Made by a program: the position numbers and the translations under genes. A stretch of 64,000 nt of DNA, taken from the NCBI GenBank assembly GCA_022592445.1, contig JABYQR010000012.1, forward strand, positions 234,547 to 298,546, read 5' to 3'. The stretch is from Cytidiella melzeri. Its lineage: Eukaryota > Basidiomycota > Agaricomycetes > Polyporales > Irpicaceae. Shown in pieces: positions 55,296-64,000 of this stretch. Each line of letters begins with the position of its first letter. Within the stretch, counting starts at the first letter, position 1. Under the pieces are notes generated by a model. That model was not told where the DNA came from, ran no database searches, and was given only the letters and a program-made list of their open reading frames with translations.

Positions 55296-55828
55296 GGAGT
55301 GTACATGCAGCTATATATATAGACTTCAGGGACCTGAGCACAGACCATGTTAGGGGCAGGCTTTGCAAGAAGCCATGTGAACAAAGAACAATAGAACTAC
55401 CTAAAGGAGAACAATAGCTATTGTCTAGACTTGTCCAAGAACTCTACTCGTGAGAGAATTTATCTAAAAGGAGACCAACTATTGTATTCCATTCCCACAC
55501 CTGTGAGAACATTCTTCCATACAGAGAACAATAGGGAAAGAACAAAAGGAGTCCATGTGAACGGTATCTATGACATCAAACCCTAGCTATGGGCTGAGCC
55601 ATGTGGTTGTAGCCATGTGGTCTTACATAAGCTAAGTCACATGCCAGTGTGACGTAGTAGCGAGTAACGTGACCATGTAGAGCGTCTAAGCCACGTGATA
55701 CAGGTGCTTAATAGACATGCAGGTAGTTTGTGCAGAGAGGGTTGCAACTGGGTTGCAGCCCAAGGTTTTACAGATAAAAACAAGAGGTAAATTGCAAAAA
55801 ATAAGGGCTAGTCAGGCCATCCACAACA
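55296..55828 (+). repeat. Family C LTR fragment, 5' end missing
   Basis: It matches about 57995-58521 (shared GGGCAGGCTTTGCAAGAAGCC and GACATCAAACCCTAGCTATG), ending CCACAACA. The left part is lost at the junction with the family B LTR. Confidence 0.85.
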
Positions 55829-56518
55829 ATGTCACACAAGCATAGACACAAGTAACAAAGGGAACATTGCGAGGCACGAGAACAATTGGTTTCTCGAGAA
55901 GGCTCAAACCTTGTGCCCCACACGAGGCAAACACCTGGTAAACAGAAGCCTCATGGCAGCCGTCTTGTAGCAGGGTGTGGCGTCCACGGCACTCAGTTGT
56001 TCCCCAAGACTCAATGCTTGCTTTTGGAGCAGGCTGAATGAGCCACATTCGAATGAGTCCAATCAAAAGAGCCACTTCCATTTCGAGCCACCTCGTCCAC
56101 CCTTCCAACTTGGATCCTTGAGTCTGGCACTTCCACTTGAGGATACCCTCAAATTTGCTTCTGCCTCCCCGTTGTTCCCAAGTAGCACAGCTCACTGCTC
56201 ACAAGTTCTTGTTGTATTGGTTACACGGATCTCAGACAAGCTAAAGATACACTGCACCCCATTTTGGCCGCCCTTGACAAGAGGGAACCTTCTTTGCAAC
56301 GTGTCTAGACTGGCTTTCTCGCATGGACTTGCATTGCCTCAAGTGATGGTATAGGAAAATTTCCAGCTGTTTGTTTCAAATTGTTAGGTATTTAAACTAC
56401 ACACTTTGTATGTCAAATGGCTCAGAATACAACACCCTGAGTTACCATCTCAAAAACCCCCACTCCTCGTATGTGCTAGCTTGTTTGCGTTTGAGACCTA
56501 TGTTACTGTGTCCTCACT
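55829..56518. other. Unassigned sequence among LTR remnants
   Basis: A minus-strand frame (55812-56195) is open but without recognisable content. The region could be internal sequence of a decayed element. Confidence 0.4.
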
Positions 56519-57178
56519 ATGTTCCTGTTTTTCATTCTTGTATCTCTCAAAGACCTTACCTACACGACAGCTTCTCCTTTGTTTATGCCAGCCTCGAGCT
56601 CGGTAACTGAACCAGCTACTAGCAACTCCTGCCACTACTGTGGTCCACAGGAACCTGCACATTGCCCAGAACAATCAGCTACCCTCTTCGAGAACCCACT
56701 GTGCACTTTATACAACTCTCCTGACTCATCAATCACCGTCTCCTCAAGTTCTTCCACCCCTGAGCCCCAGCCAGACAACGAGTCCAAGCTTGAGTCCTAC
56801 CAAGACTTGGAGATAGACTACAAGGATCCTCTGCATCACACCATCACTCATCCTTACAAGAGGGTCAGGTTACTACCCCTCTCATTTGAGCTATACATGG
56901 ATCCCGCCAACTTCCTTCTCCAAAACATCCCGGGCCCAGCCCTCTTGCCACAGCCTTGCAAGAACTGCGAGCCACCTGTCTACACCATTGACCCCCATCT
57001 TGACTGCAACCTGAGCATCTGCTCTTACGACTGCCCTTACAATACCGAGTACGAGATCAACGTTATTGAGATCCTCCTGCCTCACATTGCACATCTTGTA
57101 GTTTGTTCTTGTGCTACACACCCCGGCACTTTTGCTGTGATATGCAGGCACGGCGAGTCCAAGTATGTCACAGGTTAG
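56519..57178 (+). CDS. Hypothetical Cys-containing protein among LTR remnants
   Basis: ATG 56519 opens 219 codons. The first 12 residues (MFLFFILVSLKD) are hydrophobic but short for a signal peptide. The rest is Ser/Pro-rich, then Cys-containing (SCHYCGPQEP, CKNCEPPVY, CNLSICSYDC). I do not recognise a family. It lies between a family C LTR fragment and a family B LTR, so it may be a decayed gag-like or captured sequence instead of a host gene. The only support is the length of the frame and its uneven composition. Confidence 0.35.
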   Translation: MFLFFILVSLKDLTYTTASPLFMPASSSVTEPATSNSCHYCGPQEPAHCPEQSATLFENPLCTLYNSPDSSITVSSSSSTPEPQPDNESKLESYQDLEIDYKDPLHHTITHPYKRVRLLPLSFELYMDPANFLLQNIPGPALLPQPCKNCEPPVYTIDPHLDCNLSICSYDCPYNTEYEINVIEILLPHIAHLVVCSCATHPGTFAVICRHGESKYVTG

Positions 57179-57304
57179 AATTTCCGTGCCAGAACAGTAG
57201 GTGCCTCAAGTAGAAGGAGCAGGATTATCTTGTTGCGTTAAAACACTGTGTTCTTTACTGAGTTACTGTGTCATGATTCCTCTTTTACTGTGTCGTATTT
57301 CCTC

Positions 57305-58678
57305 TGTCACAGAATTTCAATGTTTCTACAAGCCTTGCCTTACCAGGCAACGGTATTATTGGAATATTTAAGCACTTATCAGGCACTTATCCAGTGCTTA
57401 TCCGGCATCTATTTAGGCGCTTATTCCGGCGCTTATTCTCAGTGCCTATCAATTGATGCGCTGATGCGCCATCTGTCTCTGATGTGCTGATGTGCTCCTT
57501 TCCTTATCTGTGTATCACATGATAGAACTCTCTGGAACCTTGTGGAACATGCTGGAACTATGATGTCATAGTATAGAACATTCCATTAGATGATGTCACA
57601 GTTCTTAGAACCTTCTGGAAAAGTCTAGCCTTGTCTTAGAACAAGCTAGAACAAGTCTAGCCTTGGAGCTGGGTCATGGGGTCAGGTCATGGGGACAATT
57701 GCTATTGGTTGATTATTGAAGTGGTACCACTAGGGCATAGGGCATGCTTAGTAAGGTAGATTACTTCACTTACTCATGTAGGTATTAGGGGTCTTAGGGT
57801 AGTACCTGGGGTCCTCCCCTTCATGTATATATTGACATGGAGACGGGGCTCAATGTGACAGACAGGGACATGAAGTGGATATCAACGAGGAGGTGGTGGC
57901 AGGCGTGTAGCACAGTGCTCTCACCAGCTATCAGACTTTATACAAGTATCTAGCCCAGTAAAGACCAGGAGGCCGAGATGGGGGGCTAGGAGCGTACATG
58001 CAGCATCTGATATAAAATTCAGGGACCTGCACACAGACCATGTTGAGGGCAGGCTTTGCAAGAAGCCGTGTGAACGAAGAACAAAAGAACTACCTAAAGG
58101 AGAACAATAGCTATTGTCTAGACCTTGCCAAGAACTCTACTTGTGAGAGAATCTATCTAAAAGGAGACCAACTATTGTACTCCATTCCCACACCTGTGAG
58201 AACATTCTTCCATACAGAGAACAATAGGGAAAGAACAAAAGGAGTCCATGTGAACGGTATCTATGACATCAAACCCTAGCTATGGGCTGAGCCATGTGGT
58301 TGTAGCCATGTGGTCTTACTTAAGCTAAGTTACATGCCAGTGTGACGTAGTAGCAAGTAACGTGACCATGTGGAGCGTCTAAGCCACGTGATACGGGCGC
58401 TTAATAGACGTGCAAGGGGTTTGTGCAAAGAGGATTGCAACTGGGTTGTAGCCCGGAGTCTTACAGATAAAAACAAGAGGTGAATTGCAAAAAATAAGGG
58501 CTAGTTGGGCCATCCACGACATATATAGAGGCACTCCTGAGAGCATATCCCCTCAGTCTTATCCACTCTGTTGATAAAGGACTACTCAGTACCTCACAGT
58601 ACTTCGCTCACCACACCTCTCACACTCTATCTCACAAGTTTAACAACTTATCTGGTGAGTAGTAACCTTACTGTTACA
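57305..58678 (+). repeat. Family B LTR, itself interrupted by a family C solo LTR
   Basis: It begins TGTCACAGAATTTC and ends ACTGTTACA. The two parts (57305-57832 and 58522-58678) join into a normal, slightly shortened family B LTR once the family C LTR and one TATAT are removed. The outer flanks (TCCTC and TTGTC) do not match, so its own duplication is lost. Confidence 0.9.
57833..58521 (+). repeat. Solo LTR of family C
   Basis: 689 bp from TGACATGGAGACGG to CCATCCACGACA, flanked by TATAT on both sides (57828-57832, 58522-58526). It sits in the TATA box region of the family B LTR. Its first nine bases (TGACATGGA) equal those of family A, so the families may be related. Confidence 0.9.
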
Positions 58679-59320
58679 TTGTCAAGTTTGACTTTTGTAG
58701 CATTAGTGTTTCTTGCGTTTCACTTCTTGTCTTGCGTTTGCATTAGTGTCTCACTTTCCTTGTCCATTCATTGCGTGTTTTGCAAAGCTTCCTTTCTTGT
58801 CTTACCCCAAACGGCCAACTGGCCACATTTGTCGCTGCTCACAATAACTTTTGCTTTACTAGGCAAAGCACAGGACTCTTTTGACCCACTCTCACCTTTT
58901 TACATATAACCCACACTTAACTTGTTCACGTGATTGCCTCTTTGAGGTCTGGTGTGCTGGTTCCTGGCCCCTTTGTGTCCAGGGTGGTTGTTTGTGTTTC
59001 ACCATCTATTCCCTGTTTTGGGTCCAACCCTGTCTATCCCCTGTTCTGGTCTCAACCCCCTTTCTATTGTCCTTTGGCCTCACGCCTTGACTGCCTCTTC
59101 TTCTATTGGCTTGTGTTGTGGATGGCCCAACTAGCCCTTATGTTTTGCATTTTACCTCTAGTTTTTACCTTTGAAACCAGGTTGAAACCCGGTTGCAACC
59201 TAGCTTGCAACCCTCTCTGCACAAACCCCTTGCACATCTATTAAGTGCCCATATCACGTGGCTTAGATGCTCTACATGGTCACGTTACTTGCTGCTACAT
59301 CACACAGGCACGTGACTCAG
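58679..59320. repeat. Fragments of family D-like and inverted family C LTRs
   Basis: About 58990-59113 resembles the middle of the family D LTR (TCTATCCCCTGTTC...). 59114-59320 is the reverse complement of the end of family C (TGTTGTGGATGGCCCAACTAG). The A2 chromovirus then starts and truncates it. 58679-58990 shows nothing recognisable. Confidence 0.7.
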
Positions 59321-59989
59321 TGACATGGATAGTCCAACAGACCGGATTTTTCCAACATTGTTACAAGTTTATAGCCTTAAGCGCCTATCTAGAGCGCTTA
59401 TTTTCCGGCTAGGAGTGTTACCAGACCTAACCCTAACCTGGGTCACGTGACATCCTGCCTTGGTTATCAATAGTCCAGACCCAAACCCTAGACTCAGTCT
59501 GGAACGGTTCCATATTAACCTAGGCTATTGTTCTATTGTTCCTCTTCCATTGATAGGGATTCCCCAGGGATTCCCCCAGTTTCTATTGTTCTATTGTTCT
59601 ATTGTTCTAGTGTTCTAGCTCTATTGTTCTCCGTACCCTGGTCCTTGACAGTTACCCTGGTCCTTGACAGTTACTCAGGTCCTTGACAGTTACCCTGGTC
59701 TCTTATTGTTCTATTGTTACTCCAGCCCCACAGTTACTCCAGTCCCTAGTGTGGGAACTTGTGCACAGACCACCCAGCCACAGTATATATAGTAGACCTT
59801 ACCCTTCCTAGCTCTGCATCTTGACCTCTCTGTCATTTGCACTGCTAGTATCTGGCCTCTGTGCCTGCTTGCCTGCTCATCATTGACTCTGACCTTGTTG
59901 TCGTTGTTGGAGATCCCTTTCCTTTTACACCATCATCCATTCCACCCTTGTTTAGGGTTTAGCAGTATAGCAGCAGTCGCTCCGCAACA
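59321..59989 (+). repeat. 5' LTR of chromovirus A2
   Basis: 669 bp, TGACATGGATAG to CCGCAACA. TATA box at 59784-59791. ATCTTGACCT at 59818-59827 marks the predicted transcript start region. Same tandem blocks as the A1 LTR. Confidence 0.95.
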
Positions 59990-59991
59990 TT

Positions 59992-60001
59992 AGGTCAAGA
60001 T
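59992..60001 (+). other. Self-priming primer-binding site of chromovirus A2
   Basis: AGGTCAAGAT, two bases after the LTR, is the reverse complement of ATCTTGACCT (59818-59827), which starts about 34 nt below the TATA box. Same logic as in family B and Tf1, with 10 paired bases. Confidence 0.75.
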
Positions 60002-60160
60002 ACCACACAGCTACCGGCACGACTGCCCTTAGCTTGGATCAAGTCTTCCTGTCCCCCCAGTTTTAAAAAGTTTTTCCCCCCTACGTTTGAGAGTAAGCCA
60101 TCGCCGTCCATCTTGATGTGCTTGATCGCTGACTCGTTCACTTTCCGTGGTTGATTCTTA

Positions 60161-60919
60161 GTGCCTAAAGAATCCCACTCCTGTTTTACTGCTCGCCCAG
60201 ATCCTTTGCATAAGGATCTGAACCAAGCACGTCGAGAAGTCCAGATCCATTGCGCCTTACCTAAGGCTGTGTTTGATCAACTCGATGCAGAGCACGCACG
60301 TGGCAAGAGTCACAAGTACACAGAGAAGGAGCTTAAGGCTATTACTTCATACGTCGGTCGTCGCAAACCCAAGGGCTCTTCCCTCACACACAGATTCCCA
60401 ACAGCAGAGGAGTTTGAGAAACTCCGCGCAGAGTCCAAAGAGTTTGCCGCCCGCACTGCACGCGAACGAGCCGAGGCCTTGGCAAGTCTTCCCAAGAAGC
60501 CTTCGTTAGCAGAACACTTCCCAGTCCGGCCCGCTACCAACCCTAGCGCAGCCCTCATAGCAGCAAAGCCAACTCTCATCGACTTCCGCAAGCACACGGT
60601 TGAAGACCTCCGAGGTATCTTTACTCCCAAGCTCACCACCACACTCCAACGTCTGTCAATCCTCCCTACCATCGACAAGTACCACCAGCTTCACAAAGAT
60701 ACAAAGCAACAGTTTGAGCAGGAGAAACAGAAGCTAGAGAAGCTTCTAGAGGAATTACCAACCCGGGCCCCTGTCATCACTCATCGTGAGTGGCAACTGC
60801 TGGATTGGGGATTAAAGGCAATTGAAAGAATCAGTTTCACGGGTCTAAGGAGGAACTACGAGCAGGTGTTCAAAGGGTTAGATAAAGTTTGGGCGGACGA
60901 GTACTTCATCTCGTTCTGA
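60161..60919 (+). CDS. Upstream ORF of chromovirus A2 (before gag), unrecognised
   Basis: An open frame of about 252 codons with no ATG. It begins GTGCCTAAAGAA where the family B counterpart has ATGCC, so the start has probably mutated from ATG to GTG. The product is basic and helical: PKAVFDQLDAEHARGKSHKY near residue 35, a coiled coil (KQQFEQEKQKLEKLLEEL) near 190, and the end HREWQLLDWGLKAIERISFTGLRRNYEQVF shared in outline with 41035-41813. No known domain. It is separate from gag, which starts about 315 bp later. Confidence 0.65.
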   Translation: MPKESHSCFTARPDPLHKDLNQARREVQIHCALPKAVFDQLDAEHARGKSHKYTEKELKAITSYVGRRKPKGSSLTHRFPTAEEFEKLRAESKEFAARTARERAEALASLPKKPSLAEHFPVRPATNPSAALIAAKPTLIDFRKHTVEDLRGIFTPKLTTTLQRLSILPTIDKYHQLHKDTKQQFEQEKQKLEKLLEELPTRAPVITHREWQLLDWGLKAIERISFTGLRRNYEQVFKGLDKVWADEYFISF

Positions 60920-61234
60920 ATAGAATACAGTGTGGCTTCCCAAAGTCCCAATAGCAGCATTTGGTCCAGAGATCATCTTCCCTGCGAAAACTATCCCCAC
61001 GCCTTCAACGACCAGACTGTCAGAGACGAGAGCTACAACCCAGAGGAAGGACATCAGATTTGTGAAGCACAACCGTGTCCCAACTGATACAGCAGAGTAG
61101 AATATCCTGGTCGTTACGCAAATCAGTATTGATCCATCCATCACTGGCAGGAAGATCGCATTCTTGAATCTCTCCCACCACTACCTGAACCTGAAGAAGA
61201 CTTCGATCAAACCTTCACACAGGAACAATATCAG

Positions 61235-62490
61235 ATGGATTCCACCAATGTCTCCCAGCATGCTTCCAGGGCAGCAACTCCCGCCCCCACACAAGAGCCG
61301 TCCCCGCCCCCCACAGCAGAACAGCTTCTGCACGCACTACTCCTGGGTCAGCAACAGCTGACACAAGCTATCACAGCCCTGGTTCAGAACCAGCAACAAC
61401 CGGTAAACAATAGGTCACGGGAAAGGGTTGTGGAAAAACCCGCCAGCTTTAAGGGCAATGCTAGTAGTGACGCGCGTCGCTTTTTAGCTGCCTTCTCAAT
61501 GTACGCGCAGTTCAACGAGAAGCTGTCTCCGTATAATGCCCAAGGTGGTCAGACTCGGTTGGATCATCTCTGGATTTCGTCGGCCCTGTCCTTTATGACC
61601 GAAGATGCGGCCGTTTGGGCTACTCCCCATATGGATTTGATTGCCAGCCATCAAATGGCATTCAACGGTGACTGGGACGACTTCAGGACAGCGTTCAAAG
61701 CACGGTTTGAACCGGTTGATGAAATGGTGGATGCTAAGGCCAAGCTCAGGGAGCTGTGGCAAGGCAAAAAGACGGTTCCCGAATACACGGCCCGGTTCCG
61801 GGAAATCATGGACAGGACAGGATACTCGACACAGGATCTCCGAGATCGGTATTATGAACATCTGAGCACCACTATCAAGGATGAACTGGTCCACACTGCA
61901 CGGTCCCATGTCACCCTCGTCGACCTGATCAATGTGGCCACCGACATCGACAATCGTCTTCGGGTTCGAGCTCAGGAAAAAGCTCGTGAACAAGGTCGAA
62001 CAGTCCCCAACGTGTTCAAATCTACCCCGGTCTCCACCTCGTCCCCGGCTCCTTTCGTCCAACCATCTGGGATTCCAATGCTATGGAAATTGACGCGACT
62101 AAAGTCGGTCCCAATGGGAAAACACGCGCTGATTTCATGAAAGCAATGAATGGCAGATGTTACGGCTGCGGATCAAAGGATCACCAGAAGAAGGATGGAA
62201 AACATGATCGTGAACTTTGCGGACATTGTGGTGGCAACCATCAGACGCAAGTTTGCCAAAGCCGGTTCCTTGGGTACCCACCTAGGCAAAAGGTGGCTGC
62301 TAGTACACTGTTTGATCCATCTACTCCGGCCCCCTCGTCGTCCTCGTCCACGAGGCCCTTACCTACCCCGCCCGCCGCAACTGTTGCCAGCTCTTCGTCT
62401 TCAACTCCGTTTGACTACGATGCCATCATGAAGCAGATGTCATCGCTCACGGACCAAGTCAAGCAGCTGGGAAATCAAAGGGATTTTTAG
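61235..62490 (+). pseudogene. Gag of chromovirus A2, frameshifted
   Basis: ATG 61235 (MDSTNVSQHASRAATP). After a Gln/Pro-rich lead comes a retrotransposon Gag domain (FKGNASSDARRFLAAFSMYAQ, WDDFRTAFKARFEPVD, KAKLRELWQGKKTVPEYTARFREIM). A shift near 62075 moves to the frame 62083-62490 with two Cys/His knuckles (CYGCGSKDHQ, CGHCGGNHQTQVC). Confidence 0.9.
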
Positions 62491-62614
62491 AAAGGACTCC
62501 AGGTGAAACCGCACCCTCGAGTCCCTCTAGAAAGACCTACGTAGAAGAAGTGGAGGACAATGATGATTCCCCCACGGACACAGTTTTTAGCCCCCTGTAG
62601 TAAATACCCGTCCC

Positions 62615-63184
62615 GTGCAGCAGCCTGATTCGCAGTCTTCAGTTTTATTTAACGACATGTATAACTACTTTGAAACCTTGTCATCCTGCATAGTACCTGA
62701 AATAGACCCGCTTAGCATGCACTTCCGAGTTCCTATCACGCTCAAAGGAGTGTTTAGAGAACAAGGCATCAAAGCCATGATTGACTCAGGAGCCACCGCT
62801 TTATTCCTGAGTCAAGACTTTGTCAATCGGCACCGAGTACGTACGGTCCCCTTAGAAAGACAGATCCCACTCCATAACATCGATGGGACTCTAAATCAAG
62901 GAGGACGTATAACACACAGAGCAGAGCTCGAACTACAAGTTGGGGCTATCAAAGAAAACGCAACCTTTTTGGTCACAGACATTGGACCAGAAGACTGCAT
63001 TCTAGGCCTACCCTGGCTTCGCAAAGCAAATCCCAAGATCAATTGGGCTACCGGAGAAATGGAACTGGAAGCCGAAGAGACTTCGAACCCTTCCAGTCTA
63101 TCACAGCCAATCGGAAGCAGAGACGAGCCTGGCTCAGAGCCGGTATCATTCAGGACACAAAGAAGAGCTTTGGTCCTGTGCTAG
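62615..63184 (+). pseudogene. Aspartic protease of chromovirus A2
   Basis: The frame includes AMIDSGATALFLSQDF near 62775 and CILGLPWLRKANP near 62995, nearly identical to A1 761-1300. It is cut off from gag by stops near 62490-62610. Confidence 0.9.
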
Positions 63185-63251
63185 CTTTACGTACTCCACA
63201 GACATTGCTGCTAAAGCCCATCAATCCAAAGAACAACAGAAGTTTGAACAG

Positions 63252-64000
63252 ATGGTTCCAGAGGAATACCGCAGACACCAGAAAGTCTTCTCAGAAGAAG
63301 CATCACAGCGTCTCCCCGAGCATCAGCCCTGGGATCATACAATTGATCTGACCGAGAACCCAAAGATGTTCAGATCCAAGGTCTACCCCATGTCTCCGAA
63401 TGAACAAGCAGAGCTGGACAAGTTTATTGAGGAAAACCTAGCGAAACGATATATTGTTCCCTCCAAATCGCCTATGGCCTCACCGGTATTCTTCGTCAAG
63501 AAGAAGGACGGCAAGCTCCGGCTTGTTCAGGATTATTGACGGTTAAATGACATCACAATCAAAAACCGCTGCCCACTCCCCTTGGTATCAGATATTACCA
63601 ATCGGCTTCGTCAAGCCAAAGTCTTCACCAAGTTTGACGTACGATGGGGTTACCATAACATTCGGATCAAGGAAAATGACAAATGGAAGGGTGCATTTGT
63701 GACAAACCGAGGGCTGTTCGAGCCCAAGGTGATGTTGTTTGGCATGACCAATTCTCCAGCCACGTTTCAAGCAATGATGAACTCCATCTTTGCCAATCTC
63801 ATCGCGGAAGGAAAGGTCTCGGTCTACTTAGATGACATTCTTGTCTTCAGTTCAGACATTGCGGAACACCGGAAAATTGTTCATGAGGTACTATCTCGAC
63901 TTGAAGCCAACGACTTGTATCTTCGCCCCGAAAAATGCGAATTTGAACAGTCACAAGTCGAGTACCTAGGTTTAATCATTGGTAACGGAAAGATCCGCAC
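63252..64000 (+). pseudogene. Reverse transcriptase N-terminal part of chromovirus A2
   Basis: Begins with the pre-RT segment ([26 protein letters not shown]) and RT motifs [16 protein letters not shown], interrupted by TGA at about 63537, then resumes in the same frame past YLDDILVF (near 63830) to the window end. The frame is otherwise better kept than in A1. Confidence 0.9.

Larger units (their letters stand above)
59321..64000 (+). mobile_element. Ty3/Gypsy chromovirus, family A copy A2, 3' end beyond the window
   Basis: 5' LTR (59321-59989), self-priming site, upstream ORF, gag, protease and the start of RT, all closely matching copy A1 where they overlap (A1 1-2100). Disabled by a gag frameshift near 62075, a gap in frame after 62490 and TGA near 63537, where A1 has CGA. 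Confidence 0.95.

Noticed and set aside
1..64000. CRISPR array, rRNA or tRNA genes
   Set aside because: No regularly spaced repeats, no rRNA-like blocks and no complete tRNA cloverleaf were seen. The genome is eukaryotic.

Overview
The window looks like nuclear DNA of an agaricomycete basidiomycete. Host genes carry many short (about 45-75 nt) GT-AG introns. There is a fungal-type trehalose phosphorylase, and two genes resemble the basidiomycete DUF6589 family. Most of the remaining sequence is LTR retrotransposons, many of them nested.

Layout. 1-5053: 3' part of a Ty3/Gypsy chromovirus (family A, copy A1). 5054-6350: non-coding repeats. 6594-8782 (-): SANT/Myb-like gene with a solo LTR inside an intron. 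9130-19721 (-): Ty1/Copia element A, with Ty1/Copia element B (13461-18896) inserted in its gag. 20107-22562 (+): two tandem GDSL esterase genes. 22988-23869 (-): short Cys-motif protein. 24227-26937 (-): trehalose phosphorylase. 28334-30256 (+): TFIIB/BRF-like factor. 31488-32474 (-): coiled-coil protein.

34446-54584 is the most interesting part. A RecQ-type helicase (+) converges on a DUF6589-type gene (-), and a 23-bp inverted repeat brackets the pair (34446-34468 and 49169-49191). Next to it lies a second, diverged DUF6589-type gene (+) converging on a second helicase (-), in mirror image. I read this as a candidate mobile module made of a helicase and a possible RNase H-like nuclease. 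A chromovirus (family B, 39729-48054, target duplication GCATG) splits the first DUF6589 gene. A solo LTR (52132-52843, target duplication AAGAA) splits the second. The second helicase has lost its N-terminal half at another LTR.

54585-59320 is a graveyard of solo and broken LTRs. From 59321 a second family A chromovirus (A2) begins and runs off the window. Both chromovirus families have a primer-binding site complementary to the predicted 5' end of their own transcript (Tf1-type self-priming). Both also carry an unrecognised ORF upstream of gag. Both copia elements instead have a site matching the anticodon arm of initiator Met-tRNA.

Nearly all retroelement reading frames are broken by frameshifts or stops. 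The host genes from 20 to 32.5 kb look intact. All calls come from reading the sequence and remembered family features. No searches were run.
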